Source of the DNA: Eumeta japonica | Lineage: Eukaryota > Arthropoda > Insecta > Lepidoptera > Psychidae | Direction of reading: 5' to 3' | Length of the DNA stretch: 64,000 nt | Assembly: GCA_005406025.1 (NCBI GenBank) | Contig: BGZK01000912.1 | Span: 186,001-250,000 of the forward strand | Shown here: positions 34,843 to 48,366 of the stretch, in pieces | How the letters are laid out: every line of letters starts with the position of its first letter | Position numbering within the stretch: the stretch's first letter is position 1 | Position numbers and translations under genes: made by a program | Notes under the pieces: model-generated | The model's input: only the letters and a program-made list of their open reading frames with translations | What the model was told of the DNA's origin: nothing | Databases searched by the model: none

Positions 34843-37800
34843 GTGAGCCGGCCATGTTTAGCTCGTCGTCGAAGCGGCCCCGGGCGGCAGGCGCGGATAC
34901 GTCGGGCGATGGGTACAATCGTCTCCCTCCTGACTCACGTCCTAAGTACATTATTTTGAAAATTTTAAATTCGCCACATAATCGTTATTAGTTCATCACC
35001 AACGATAAGAAAATATACATTAACATACTTCAATATATTTTTATATATATTATGTTACATCTCCCTTCGAAGATTTTCCCAAAAACACTACCTATTCCTC
35101 CAATTGCGTGTTTCTTATGTTGCCGTACTCTGTCACGTATATCGTACAGGGAAAGATATTTGTTGCATTACCTGCTGTGCATGTGATACTTTGAGACAAT
35201 ATAAGGCTATACGTCCCGGGATGTAGTATACATTATGGCTGCCGTGTGTGACTAACTTATATCAATGTACGGAAATTAAACACTATATAGCTTCGCCAAT
35301 GAGAAATGGGCTTACTGTTATTACTATTTTTTTGTATATCAAGGAGTTCCATTTGTAGTTAAGGATTTTTGCATACCTCATAACGTGAAGCGTTTGTGAC
35401 AGTGCATAACTCTCAACTCGCAAGTGCTGTCTTTAAGTTTGATTGCCTCATATATAAATATCGCACTTATACTTTAATATGAGTATATTGAAAAACTGTA
35501 GTAGAGTAGAAAAAATACCCTTTTAACACAATTATAATAAAAAATTAACATTTATTGCGTATTACATAAAGGAAAACTTTTTGAAAAAAATTCTTTGTGC
35601 ATGTGGATCCCGTGCGTGGTGACGATAACTTCGGAAATACTCCATATATCGAGACCATTTTTGGGATTTTGAGCCAAATTAGCAAAAAAAAACCCCAAAT
35701 ATTTTCATCATGTCCGTCCGTTAGATCACAGGGATTTTATTCGAAAACTACAAGACGTATATTGATAAAATTTATAATGTAGGTGTTTTGTATAAACCGC
35801 TACTTAGATTGGTAGTTAAATAATAAAAATAAATATTTTTAAGGGGTACTCTTATATGTAACAAAAGCTGGAAATTTTTTTTTTTTATAAACATCAACGT
35901 GTGACATATTTCGACTATTCATTTAAAAACAATTTAAGGTTTTTAAGCAATTTTTCTGATTACGTGAATAATTTTGGAAATAATTGCTCCGAAAGTAGCA
36001 GAAATCGTGTTCCCCCTTCATGTTCTAAACTGGATGTCCAAAAAATATAAAAAATTACGGAGGTAACGTTTAATAAGTACTTTCAATGAAAATTATTTTG
36101 AACATGATTGGATATACTGTTTTTGAGTTATTGCCGAAAAATTGCGCTTCTCAACAAAAGGACGTAAGTGCTATGAAGATACGCTCTTTTGCTGATGCAC
36201 TTTAGCTTACTCTAGTTTAATACTGATAGTTTATATACCTACTTGCTTTTCTAATTATAGACGACTAAGTTCTTATAACTATTCTGTGCGGGAAACATGG
36301 AAAAAGTGCAACAAAGTACTTTTTTCATCATTAGTGCATTTCTTTGTAATAATGACTTCGGAATGAGCATGGTCCGACATGCTCTTGGTCAGTTTTTATA
36401 TTTACTTTAGACTTGTTTCCCTTGATTTCGTATTGAAAATGGTCGTTTGATTCAATGTCGTTTAATTGAAATTAATAAAAATCTAAAATCAACTCGTATT
36501 CTATATATTGCACGCCCCATATCGCGAGGCGTTTGAGGTAGTGCATTTCCATATCTACGTATAAATAAAGTTTAGCTTTAGTCCGCGTATGGGCGCTGTG
36601 AGTAGCTGATGTATAATTATAGTTTATTGCGCATGCGTCGTATTCCTCACGTTTAAGTCGAAAATGCCGCGAAATTTCAAACTGTAATTAAATCAAAATA
36701 TATTTATTTCTATTTCTACATTTTTTCTGTTTTTGAGAATCTGAGGCGGGCACTTTTCGATTTTTTAAATTATTTAACGATGCTTTTGGCATGTTAAAGG
36801 TTGCAACAACATAAATGTAAAATTCACAGGGACAGAAACGGAACGAATCGGTTCGCGCTACTAAGGATTTTTTTGCCGTAACCGGCCTGTGGCTGAGCAC
36901 CCGTGCTCATAGAATGATTTCCGGTTTTCTGAACCTAAGTCAGATTACGATGACGCGGATTTTGACACTATAATAACATAGTTTTGAGTCTTTTTAGATA
37001 CTTAAAAACTTCTGCTTTAATAAACTTTGGATAGCGTCCGAGAGTCCAATTATTGAATTGTAGAAATAATGCTTTGAAATTTCGTCACTTTCAGCAGTTC
37101 ATATTGAATCATTTTTCACACACGGGGACTCTATTGTAATGTTGGCAAACGGACTACGGTCGCTATGTTGAATATCAAATTATAAATGCATTGTGGACTA
37201 AATTAGATGAACGCTTAAGAAATGTAAAATTTGGCGGAGCAAGTGTAGGTTTTTCCGGGGCTTTGTTAAATAAAACTAAATTAAGTTTACGTTCACTTTT
37301 ATATATTTTCTATTATTAGAGAAGTGCACTTAACTACGCGTGGAACTCGTACGGAGTTGAAACACTGACTAAACGCATATTACTCTATGGCTCTATGTGA
37401 CGAATCATTACGTTCATGTACTGAACTCCGATGAAGGAACAAGAGACCTTGTCACAACGTGTACATAGATTTATATTTTGTTGTAGTCCAATAGCAAGGT
37501 GCGTGCAGCGCGCCTCGGCAGCGGTTGCTTGTTGTTTTGAAAACATAATTCTAAAATCGATTTCGTTTCTGTGAATCAGAATCTGCAGCTGCCGTATGTA
37601 ACTAGAGTGGTTTAGGAATGATGGTGTAATCAGCGGGGAGTATAGGTACCACCTAGGTACCATAGATATTTTATATTCCGAACTATGGACATATCCAATA
37701 TTTTTTTGGGTATACCAGTTCTTTTATATGACATTTACATTTGTCCATTTCGTTCTACTTATGGTTATGTTTTGGTAGTCTAGCTGGAGAGTCATAGGTG

Positions 37801-40300
37801 TGATTGCACTTCTGAGATAAACTTAAAAGTTTAAAAAAACTTAAAAATATGATCGCCAGAACCGAAATCGAAACCACATTGCTCTGCCGCCCGACTCCGC
37901 CCGCCCCGCCCGGGGCGCGCTCCCGAGGCGTCAAACGTCCCGCTTTAGCCCGGCCGCGACATTTGCATTTTCATATGCTAAAGTCTACTTTGAAGCCTTG
38001 GTTTTCCGCTAGGGATCGAATGGAGTATGATCTGATGATAGTCGTCTAGAGAATGAATGGAGGATGTTCGCACTGATGATACAAATGATAAGATAGAGCA
38101 TTTAGGATAGAGACTGTATGCGATTCCTAGTGTTAGAATTTACATATGATTAGTTACCACTTTTTCAGGTTTTTTTTTTTAAAGTATTTCTGATCTAAAA
38201 GGCTTATGAGGTGAGTCTTGTTTTTTTTAGTGTGTAAAAAGTGTACAAACCGTGAGAATATACTTCAATAAACATTAAATATGTCACAGTACGTGTTCTC
38301 ACCAGAAATATTCATAATTCTCCATGTGTTTTCATAATCCTCGTCGAGCTTACGTCTCGTCTCAGTATTTGTTCGCGGTGAGCTCTGGCACGGTCGAATG
38401 AAAGTTTATGGAACTTTAAAGGATAATCACGGGTATTTTTTTTATTTATAACGTGGCTTTTATTTAGTCACGGTGCGTAGGTTTATGTTTGGGTTCGCAA
38501 AATAAAAATTAAATCACGGAATATTTAAATTATTTTCAGGTCTCCGTTAATATAGGGTTTATTTTACTTTTTTTAAACATTTCATTTTATTTGACATTTA
38601 TATTTTTATAAAACAAAATCCAAGCGCTATCTATTTTTCTAGCTACGATTTTGTACCTAATTGTTGAACCCATATATTTCAATGTTTATTAATGGACAAA
38701 GACAGACAAGTAGTCATTTGGGGATATCGTATATATCAGTTTCAGTATTTCGTGTAATTATGTATTAATGAAGTTGGAAAAGCGTCATGTTTTGCATGTA
38801 GGGCATACCTGTACAGTCAGACGTACACGAGAATGAATGCTGATAGTTATATACCGTTAATATCAAATAAATACAAATACTGTCTATAATATAACGTTTA
38901 TAGTATTGTACGTTTGTGACAATGTCCACAACACCATATGTCGATTTTTAAAATTTTACGAGTGTATCATAAAAATATTTAGAAACGGACATAAAAATAT
39001 GATATGTTAATGTGTGTGCCTCACCAGTATCGAAACCCGATATAGTCTGTTTAATGTTCGTGCAGGTGAAGTCGTCGATGGCCGTGGATGTGTACGAATG
39101 TACAGTGAACGCCTTCGGATGGTCTCGTAATATCTACTAATGTATATTTTACATCCGGGAATGGTAGCAGATAATACATACGAATACACAGTTAACAATG
39201 TATCCATTACAACAGTAGTATGTTAACATTTTGATGCATCTAACGGATGTACAAGCCTTAAGTAGTACCCGTTCGTAGTATCTTCGTATAGACGTGGCGC
39301 GCTATAGTTATCGATGACGGTGAGCACACGCAATTTTGTGTCTCTCAAACAACTCTACAAAACATAGTGTATTGCATTGACATCGATATATCCTTGATGT
39401 TTTATGCACGAGGCTGCAGTCGCACGGGCGATCGGGACTCAAAACACTTCGATTTATTCACCACAAGAGACGTTCAGAACACGCGTCAGCCGGCGGCGCG
39501 TGATCGATGAAACATCGCCGTACTGCAGTAATATAGGTATGGACTGGGCTAATTGAGCATTCCCTTGCGTTGCGGAACTATCAAGCACAAAATTCTCTTG
39601 AGATTCTGATATCGTGAATGTTTCGAGGCTCTGGTTTAGTTTTATAAATATTGGTCTTTGCGTCGGCCTCGAGACTCTGACAAAACTCTCCGCAACCTGT
39701 GGACTGTGGCGTAGGCAGGGGGCGGGAGCGGCCCTTACCGGGCGCTATCCGTTTAGGGATGACAGCCGAGTTCATCCGACCGCGAATTTTTTGATTCACA
39801 AAAAATGCATGATGAACTATGAAACATTGTTTATCATTAGTTTTTCTTCGACTTAACTGTCTCGATTTTTAGGGTGTCACTTCAAATCCAGCCCGAGCGA
39901 CATCCAGGCTAGATACGCGACTGACTGTGGACAGATGAAATCGATGCGATTCCGTTATGGGTTTCCGTCGCGGTATAGCCCTCTAACAGATAATCGTCGC
40001 AATGTGCACATTCGCAATACACGCGGGCTTATAGCGCTGTTTGACACTCCACTGCTCCACGCCTTCTAGCTGTTGTCGTATCGGGTTTTTTGGCGTTCCG
40101 CTGTTGTACCATACAGGCCTACAAGCTTTTTATTACAGATAAGCTTTCTGACCGTGGCTTCGTTCGCGTGGAATTCGGTTTGTCCCATAAAGTTTTTTCA
40201 GAAGTCAACCCCCTCCCTCATTCACCGGCCAACTCTCTCCTCGACCTCGCCCCGTTTTGTCTATTTTTCAATAAGTCGAACGCGTGATTAGAAGATCAAG
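34843..40300. other. Kdm2 intron 2, left part
   Basis: No exon found. The stretch about 35590-35830 (with 'catgtccgtccgttagatca') resembles the 'gtccgtctgtc' tail region of common lepidopteran repeats. A small GC-rich patch lies at 37880-37960. The remainder is AT-rich with no clear structure. Confidence 0.4.
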
Positions 40301-40304
40301 TATA

Positions 40305-40447
40305 GATTTTTTTTTCTTTTTAATGCTGTTTCGTAACTTGATATAAATTTATAACTCATTGGTTAATTCATCCATAATCAGGATTCGAATTCGGAACCGT
40401 CTGATTGGAAGACAACGCTCTTGACTGCTCGGACACCACCACTCGGT
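40305..40447 (-). mobile_element. tRNA-derived SINE (minus strand)
   Basis: On the minus strand a tRNA-like head has 'tgtccgagcagtcaagagcg' (A-box region of a type II tRNA such as Leu or Ser) and, about 35 bases on, 'ggttccgaattcgaatcc' (B-box region). About 75 non-tRNA bases and an A-rich tail (plus-strand T-run at 40307-40320) follow. It is SINE architecture, not a functional tRNA: the acceptor stem does not close. Confidence 0.6.
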
Positions 40448-40984
40448 CGTATCTATGCCTCTTGTGCCCGTACTGCGAAATACTTACATCCTTGAAATGC
40501 CACTCACTATAATTCTCTTAAATCTCAGTTGTGCAAATTTTTCAATATTTTAAATGATATTGTGTTTAAAGGATAATTTTAGCGAATTTTTCTATTTACA
40601 AGAATGAAAGTTTCTTTAGCGCTTTTTAGTTATAAGAAAGTCTAGAACTTAAAATTGCAGATGGTACTAAAAAATAAGAAGCTCAAAAATGTCAACATCG
40701 TGCTCTTATGTTAACATTCGATTTTAATTTTTACCAGTTGATATATAATATTGAACTATTTAATATCGTAATTTGGTAAATTCTTTGCCTATGTAAAAAT
40801 TCAAAATTTAGCACCGATCGGTAATACGCATTGGCGTAATCTATGGAAATGATTAATTTGTTAGGTACAACTGCAGGAATCATGTGGGATATCTGAAAAT
40901 GTCAATGTACTTGTACCGTCTGTACTCATCGGTAGTAAAACGCGGACCCCAAGAATACAGAGATTGTGACATGGCGTGCTGCGA

Positions 40985-41022
40985 TGTGATCAATAGACGG
41001 TCTATACCGTCTATTGATCACA
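40985..41022. repeat. Perfect 17-bp hairpin
   Basis: The arms 'tgtgatcaatagacggt' and its exact reverse complement are separated by the four bases CTAT. It stands alone in intron 2, and the flanks do not extend the pairing. Confidence 0.9.
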
Positions 41023-42655
41023 GGTGGTGATAGGTGATAGGTGTGTGGAGGGAAATATGGAAGCGGACGGAGGATGAGCTTCACGAGAATTACGTTCGGA
41101 ATTAAAGTCTAGTTTGACGTCAAAAACAAGAGGGGAACTCAAATCGTGTGACTCGCAATCGCCGAGTGTAAATTAAACAAGTTTGTTTTTGTACTCGTAC
41201 AGGCACTGTCGCAGGTGTACTTGTTCCTTTCACGTTAAAAAATGTTTAGATGCCTTATTTAGTTTTGAGACGAATTCTTCGGTCTTCTCTCAGTTTGACG
41301 GGAAGAAAGGAGAGTAACGTCGGTCGATATTGTGGATTAGTTTTTAACCTAACCCAAACTGGTTTGGGGGCCGACGATCGGGGCGCCCCGGCCGGTCGAT
41401 AGCAAACAATGCGGCGTGCTCCGACGTCGCCGCGCCGAGAGCCGAGCCCGCGGAACGCGCACGGCGAGGGCGGCCAGTGCTGGAGCGACGCGTTACCTTT
41501 CGACTGCGGGTCGATTATGTTGACTCGTATCGATAGATCGAGTCCGTGTTTTAGTGACGTTAAAATTACGTCAGCCGATATACAGACTCGATTACTTTAA
41601 GTTTCGACCATTTGTGTTTAGGTTACCGTTTTCTTTCATCGGGCCAGATAGTGCCGTAGGTTGAGCTGACCTGTGCACATACCTAGATGACGCTTACGCC
41701 TGGATCCTATGTATGCAATACACCCTTTGTTTAAAGTGGCGTCGAAATGCTGTCAGCCGAGGGCGCGCGGCGGCAAAGCTTCTCACCCTGACGTACTTTT
41801 GACGTCACAACTCGATTGTTTAAGTTAACATAATTGGCTGCCATACTTTAGTCAACTTGGTAGTTACAAAAGAAAACATTGTGTTTCAACACGCGTTTGA
41901 TATCGCAAACGCCCGGTTAGGTTTTTAGGGTACCACATCTATAAGGTGAAAATGAAACCCATATCACTGATGTGTGTTCCTTTATTCGTCCGTATGTCAC
42001 GACCGTTTTCGTAACCGACTACTACTGCTTATCGACCTGAAATTCGCTTCAGTTATTAGAATCTTTCGGTCAAAAAGTGTGGTCTCCCCTCCACCTCGTT
42101 CTTCGGAATTCGAACGATCCGAGTGCGTAACTCGCGGCCTTAGAGGACTCGATATACCTATATATTACGGGAAAAATAATATGCTGTTTCACGCATTACA
42201 GTTTTTCAACACTATTGAGTGTGTAAATTTTTTGTTATTTTTAATTGCTAATTTTTTAATCGGCTCTATTCGCTAAATTTGGTTAATTACTGACTATCTT
42301 GTTTGGCTTATTGAATATAATTTTTTTTGTAATTTATGAAAGTGTGTTACATTTTGATAGCGAGAGGAAAAAGAAGATGCTAAACGTTCTTAATTATACC
42401 ATCAATATATAACACGCTTTTATATATAAAATTGGAACTGTGACAAAAACGAGAAAATTTAGTAATTATTAAGGTCTAAAGTTTTAATGTTAAAAATATA
42501 TAATTATGTACGATATGGAATTACTTTGTCGTAGACGAAGAAGCTTAATTATCGTTAAAGGTTACAATGAACTTATAAAGTGTTATATTTCTTATTAGAG
42601 TTAATTTACTTTAAACTTTTTAGTTCATTTTATTAACAAATAAAAGCTTGTTTTT
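41023..42655. other. Kdm2 intron 2, middle
   Basis: A CpG-rich block occupies about 41365-41500. About 41935-42130 ('tcgtccgtatgtcacgaccg') resembles the tail region of a common insect repeat. No exon was found. Confidence 0.4.
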
Positions 42656-42659
42656 TTCT

Positions 42660-43560
42660 TTAATTTTATTTAATCTATTCACGGACAGTTGTTTGTATGA
42701 TTTGAAAGAGTATGATTGTGGATTAAAAATGGCTGAGCTGTCTGTCAAAACCCTCCTGTACGCTGACGACCAGGTAATCCTTGCGTCGTCGGAGTGCAAG
42801 TTGCAGGTAACTAAAATGAATGATTCTGTTAAAAAAAGGGGTAGGAAAGTAAATGTCGGCAAGATTAAGGTCATGGTGTTTCAAAGAAGCGAAAGCACGA
42901 CTGAATGCTATCACTCTTTATATATTACTATTTATCGCTATCTATATGTAGAAGAAGAGAGAGTCGAATAAGTGAATAAGTCTGTATTCTTAGGTAGTCT
43001 GTTTACAAATGATGGTACACAAGATAGAGATATTTAAAGAGACTGAATGCGGAAAATAAAATGAAAGGGGCCTTGCTTGTTATTATGAATAGTAAAAATA
43101 TCTCACAAGTGCATTTGCCTGTCCTTAATGCGGTCCTAATCTCTGCGCTTATATACAGTGGTGCAAGTTGGGTGAAGCACAAGAACAATGAAAATAGAAT
43201 TAGTCCGGTGGAAATGCGATCTCCGCCGTAATATGTGCGGACTGTCTCTGAAAGACAGATATTGGGACAGTGATGTCAGAGAGCGCTGTTGTTTGAAGGT
43301 AGTGACTAGAGTAGAAAAAGGTATGTTGCGGTGTTTGGCCGTCCGGAGAGATAGAATGAAAGTACGCGAAACAAATCTGTAGAGTGAATGTGTGTGCTGG
43401 AAAGGTCGGCAAAGGTTGCCATAGAAAATTCTATGCAGATCAAATTGGCGGTGTAATAAGAAAGGGCCAAATCTTAAGCACCCAAAACTGATGAGTATGC
43501 ATGAAAAGGTTAATGGATATCAGTGATGCCAGAAACATATACAAAGATACTATCGTATGG
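42660..43560 (+). mobile_element. Truncated non-LTR retrotransposon (LINE) with RT motif
   Basis: The + strand frame 42648-42971 reads KTLLYADDQVILASSECKL and MNDSVKKRGRKVNVGKIKV, placing the catalytic YADD motif of a reverse transcriptase. Further on, 43188-43382 reads MCGLSLKDRYWDSDVRERC and VVTRVEKGMLR, matching the C-terminal part seen at 23875-24140. Stops and frameshifts break it, and the endonuclease and most of RT are absent. Confidence 0.8.
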
Positions 43561-43619
43561 AAATCTATAGTCACTGCCTACTTTTCTAGAAAATTTAAAT
43601 TTTAACTGGTTATCTTTTA

Positions 43620-43700
43620 TATTCAAACTTTATTAGGGTTCCATCCACTCGATGAAAAATAATCTATAGGATTTTTCTCTTGTCTGTCTCTACGTTTACC
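43620..43700 (-). repeat. Fragment of a 'gggttcc...gtctgtc' insect repeat
   Basis: 'ttagggttccatccactcga' followed by 'cttgtctgtctctacg' is the reverse-oriented counterpart of the tail at 55560-55790. It is a short remnant. Confidence 0.45.
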
Positions 43701-44218
43701 ACACTCCATTTCTCCAAATCTTTTGGACGAAGAAAATTGCAATTTCGTAGGTATTTAGACCCAAATGACCCACTCATGGATGCATAGCGTAAATAAACAA
43801 ATTCCGAGTGTACAAGTCAATTTTTGAGGATAATTAGAAAATCATTCTATTAAAACAAAGGACCGCGCTGGTTACGAGAAATGTAAAATTAGTGTGATTT
43901 TAAAATGTATAGTTTAAATGCTGTTGTAGGAAATGTATGAAAATGAATCATCTTCCCTTTATCCAGAAACCGAGTCTAAAATTTAAAATAGAAAAGAATA
44001 TTACGTCTTTACAGGGATGCCTGAACGAATAACGCATTGTCACGGAAAACGGAAAATATTCGAAAAGAGAAAATATTTATAAAATGTGTTGTTTATATTT
44101 AGTTCTTTAGGACTGTTTCATTGGTATGATATGTGTCTAGTGTATCATAACTTGGGTTAAAATTCTAGGCTACGAAGGCTTATATTTAGTTAACACAAAA
44201 CAATGAGTTTGTTACATA

Positions 44219-45425
44219 TTAGGTCAGGGAAAAAGGTTTTTCGTATTTTATAAGTAAAAAGTTGCATTAAAATGTCTTTGGTTGTACTATTTGTATCTGG
44301 TTAGTTTTGCTACCATAAAATAGATGACATAAAAATAAAATAAAGGTAAAATCGATGTACTGCCATTTTCTATCGTATATCGTAGAAATTCGATTTATTT
44401 TGAAGTTTTATTACAAAAAAAAAATGCAACATAAACCGCGAAAAAAGTATTACGTTAATGGATCCTATGCAGTGACGGTAAGAGTAGCATAAAACCGGTT
44501 CAAGCGTTTTCAGACCGAAGTTTGATGTCAGAGATGAAACTCGCTCTGGTCGACCTGTTACGGATGAGGTCGGTGCCATTCTGGAAAAAGTAGAACAAGA
44601 TGAGCATATTAGTTCTAACGACATATTCGTTGCTGAAGAACTGGGGATTGACGGCAAAGCAGTTTCAATTCATTTGAAAAAAGCTGGATATACAAAAGGC
44701 TCGATACTTGTGTCTCACACGAGCTTCTTAAAATAAATCTAATAAATGGTGTACTCATTTGCGATTTTCTATAGAAATATAATGAAACCGAACGGTTTTT
44801 TAAAATGTTGATCACTGGTAATGGAAAAAGATCATGGTCAAAAGCAAGCTAGATCCACAGACTATAGCGAAATCCTGATTAACTTGCAATACGTTGATGT
44901 TATGTATATGGTGGGATTGGAAGGGAATTCATTCAAACTTTTGACGCCGGAAAAAACCAACAATTCCAATGTCTACTGCCAGAAACTGATGAGACTTAAG
45001 CAAGGAGTAGAGAAAAAGCGGGGCCGGCCACAAAAAGGGTGTAGCTTTTCACCATGATAACGCCAGCGTACATATTTAACCACTCAGCAAATATTGAAGA
45101 GTTTGGTTGGAAGTTTTAATATGTCCACCATATAGCCCTGACTTTGCATTCACAGATTTTCACTTGTTTCCGTCTCCAGAATTCTTTAGCTAGTGTTAGG
45201 TTGTCATCAAGAGAGGACTATCAAATCTACTTGTCGCAGTTTTTTGATTAGAAGTCCCAAAATTTCTACAGCATGGGATTGTGTCACTACCTATAAAATG
45301 TTAAACACAACAAGAAGTTATTGAACAAATTGGCATATGTATTATAATCAAATGTAAATAAAATATAACGAAAGATCATCTTGAATTTGTATGTAAAATA
45401 CGAAAAACTTTTTCTTCGTCTTTAT
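44219..45425 (+). mobile_element. mariner transposon, near full length, inactive
   Basis: The terminal repeat 'ttaggtcagggaaaaaggtt' at the left pairs with the reverse complement of 'cgaaaaactttttcttcgtc' at the right; 1.2 kb is normal for mariner. Pieces of transposase run in order: EVGAILEKVEQDEHISS and LKKAGYTKGSILV (helix-turn-helix region), EKDHGQKQARS, KTNNSNVYCQKLMRLKQGVE, and a HHDNA-like stretch near 45050. Many stops and frameshifts are present, and the segment where the first catalytic Asp is expected is altered. Same family as the copies at 15190 and 31075. Confidence 0.9.
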
Positions 45426-45879
45426 ATACATAAACCATAGTAGACACTGCGACAATTCATACAACGGAACCCTCCTCGCGATCTGACTCGCACATGTCTG
45501 TTTTATTTAATATTATTTTACGATAAAAATAGCTTAGCGGGTGGGACGTGCGCATTGTCCGCGAGACGTTTTAATTTCTATTCCGATTCCGGCAATGTAC
45601 CTCTGAATTTAATATTCCGAATTACGTTATAAAAATTAGAGAGGACTAAGTAAATCTATATTAATGTCTATTTTAAGTAATTTTAATTCTCTTCTTTACG
45701 AGAGAAATATCCCCTTAATCGACGTAAAATATAACAAAAGATGCTGCATAACGTCGTTGAAGGAGCTTAACTGAAAATATCATTAATGAGCAAATAAATT
45801 GCATGGTCGCGTCGCTTTCCACCCCGGAGTGAAACATGGCACGCCTATAGCCTATGGAAATACAAAAAATATATATATT

Positions 45880-46030
45880 CCAAATAAGAAGCGGGGAGCG
45901 GGCCGGGATGAATCGGGAAACAGAAAGGGGGACCGGCACTGGAACGAGAACGAGACCATGATTATCGGGATAGAAATTAGGTTCAGGACTGAGAACAAGA
46001 TCGAGAGCTGGAGCCGCGGGATTAGATCGA
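45880..46030 (+). repeat. Degenerate purine-rich hexamer array
   Basis: Irregular repeats of GAGAAC/GGGAAC/GATCGG-like units (for example 'ggaacgagaacgagaccatg') cover 150 bases. A pyrimidine-rich version occurs in the element at 17322, so this is probably part of a related repeat. Confidence 0.5.
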
Positions 46031-46093
46031 TCTACAAGATTAAAGAATTTACTGTGCGTCCGCGCGGGCGACGCGCGCCACGAGCTGGCGAGA

Positions 46094-46121
46094 TATAAAA
46101 CGATAAACAGCCACTCATTCA
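46094..46121 (+). promoter_or_regulatory. TATA plus initiator pair inside intron 2
   Basis: TATAAAA at 46094-46100 and TTCAGC with its A at 46121 are 27 bases apart, the usual TATA-to-start spacing. CpG-rich sequence surrounds them. It lies 850 bases upstream of Kdm2 exon 3. It could be an internal promoter, a transposon promoter or chance. Confidence 0.25.
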
Positions 46122-46419
46122 GCTCGCGCTCCGTGGGCGATGTGATTTAATTGTGTAAACAACGCGTATTTCACTCATAAATTTCACGATTTGGCTTTCG
46201 ACTTTGTCGAACGAGCTTACACTCGGCCGTTACATTTCCACATACTTATTGTTTATTCAGTATCTATCTTTAATACCGCATGTTAGTATTTAATTAACGC
46301 TGTCATACATTAACGCGCTATATATGTATACAATGTCATCATTTGTTTGTTCGAGTTGTAAACATGTACGTTACAACGCAGGCGCGTTGTGTGCAGCTAC
46401 AGCATGTTGTTTCGCTGAG

Positions 46420-46535
46420 GTTGCTGAATTCCCTGCGAATGATTCAATGCGCAGGGTCGACGCCCCCCGACCCATTCCTCCTTCTCACCCGTGTTACTAT
46501 TTTGCGTCATTGCGACGCTTCCATTCCTCTCAAGG
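46420..46535 (-). mobile_element. MITE family copy C (diverged)
   Basis: The core 'ctgaattccctgcgaatgat' to 'ttgcgtcattgcgacgctt' corresponds to the reverse complement of the family core; the terminal repeats are hard to see. The two overlapping + frames here are not genes. Confidence 0.5.
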
Positions 46536-46969
46536 TGAATCAGCATTTGGACTGCACGGTAATGTTAATGTCGAAAACAATCGTTTTTGACGCATTTCAA
46601 GTGTAATTTCTATTATCTACGAAATAAAGATATATTTTATTTGATTTTATTTAGTTGATTACAATGTCAAGGTATACTCTCGCACCGGCCGAGATAGAGA
46701 CGTATTTATTAATGGTTTACTTTCTCTTTTAGATGACCGAACGCTAACATATTCAATATGTAAACCATATCTTTTCAAAAAATGCATATCTCCATTTTGT
46801 CCATTTTATTCACAAAACGCTTAAAATCAGTCATAGTAAATACACTATATATATAGCTTTTACAAGTCACTGATTCTATATACCAACATAGATATTTTTT
46901 ATTTTCATCGCTTAGCATTTGATTAGTACTGCCGATTCGGCGTGGTAATACGGAGTGTCGCGCTTGCAG

Positions 46970-47081
46970 GGTGCCCACCAGCAATTTCAGCGTGAACGAC
47001 GTGCGCACGTGCGTGGGCTCGCGGCGCCTGCTCGACGTCATGGACGTCAACACGCAGAAGAACACGGAGATGACCATGAAG
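46970..47081 (+). CDS. Kdm2: Kdm2 exon 3
   Basis: The acceptor 'cgcttgcag' ends at 46969 and the donor GTGGGT starts at 47082. Phase 2 in, 0 out; 112 bases, residues 92-129. It encodes [17 protein letters not shown] and [20 protein letters not shown], closely matching KDM2A (FTVNDVKMCVGSRRMVDVMDV). This segment precedes the JmjC core and helps shape the substrate pocket in the family. Confidence 0.95.
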
Positions 47082-48366
47082 GTGGGTCGCGGCAGCGGGC
47101 GCTTGGGACGTCTTTTTACTCCTTGCACTCTCTGATCGTGCAGTGTATTTGTTTATACTAGTAAATAAACTTACAAGAATATAAGGTGCCATTCCTCGTC
47201 AGATTCAACTTACACTTTTTCATATGACGCGGTAGAATCGCTTGTCAGTGGCAAGTTAGTCTGTGATTGTTTTGCGTACATTACTCCATTGGACGAGTTA
47301 GATTGAAATTAATTTGGGCACACGTAATTTAATCTATACGTAGGTATATTTTTCTAAAAGCTGTTGCACGGGTCCGCGTCGATGTCTCTTAAAGAAACAA
47401 GTGCATTTGGGACACATAATTTTGTAGGTGTCGACATCGATTTTGTCCATATGTAAGTTGATGCCATTCGATTTCTAGCATGTGTAGAAATCGATACGTT
47501 TGAGTGTTTTTTTTATTCTTTACCATAACATGCACTGCTAGAAATAAAAATTCTCTAAACACAGAATACTTAAATCCTGACAGAGAACAGGAGCCATTGA
47601 TTCTCAAAGGAAGCGATATCTTTACTTGATTGAAGGGTATATGATGTCAATGTAAACCGGGTGAACTGTGATCCAGATATATTTAAGAGAGAAAGATCTT
47701 GCTAATGCAAGTAAACACTTAGTGTGTACAGTCAGTAAAAATGTACACAACGTACCTTAATTTTTCTCACATATATTTATCTTAGAAGAATGAATTTGCA
47801 AATCGTACATAGAACAGATCATCATTACATGCGAGTGTCCCCTTTCGTAAGTTTTTTATCTGTTCATACTAAATTTTAGGAGTTCCATTTCTATAAATGT
47901 AAACACATATAGACATACAATTTTCAGATGTACAGACCCAAATAGTTCTTATTTTTAAATGCGAATGTATTATCATACTGGATTTTAATAAATCTGGTTT
48001 AGTTTTTTCTACATTAAGTAAGAGGTTATAAAGCACAAAAAAAAATTACGGGCACCATCATATCTTTTGTGGGCACCGTTTTTGACCGTTTATTGTTTAT
48101 TTTGTGATCACAGCGTTTATTGCCGGTCCCCAAGAGTTGTATTCACATTGTACAATGTTTAAGGTTTTAAACTTTGATCCTAATTATAGAAATACATATG
48201 CGATCTTTGTTAAAAGAAATAATGTGTCACAAAAGAAAGGAAAGTTGAACAGAAAAGTGCAAGTAATTTAACCTAATTTATTATGACTGAACGGGGCTCG
48301 TGCAGTAAACGCGCAGTCTAGACGTTCGGAGCCCTGTACAATGGTCTCAAACGTTCGTTTCTTCAG
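47082..48366. other. Kdm2 intron 3
   Basis: 1.3-kb intron with GT-AG ends. No other exon or recognisable transposon was seen. Confidence 0.6.

Noticed and set aside
34571..34951. Minus-strand and shifted + frames over Kdm2 exon 2
   Set aside because: GC-rich shadows; the + frame in phase with exon 1 matches Kdm2.
40380..40440. Functional tRNA gene on the minus strand
   Set aside because: Both promoter boxes are recognisable but the acceptor stem does not pair and an A-rich tail follows, so it is a SINE.
46324..46606. Two overlapping + frames of 87-88 codons
   Set aside because: They translate the diverged MITE copy C.
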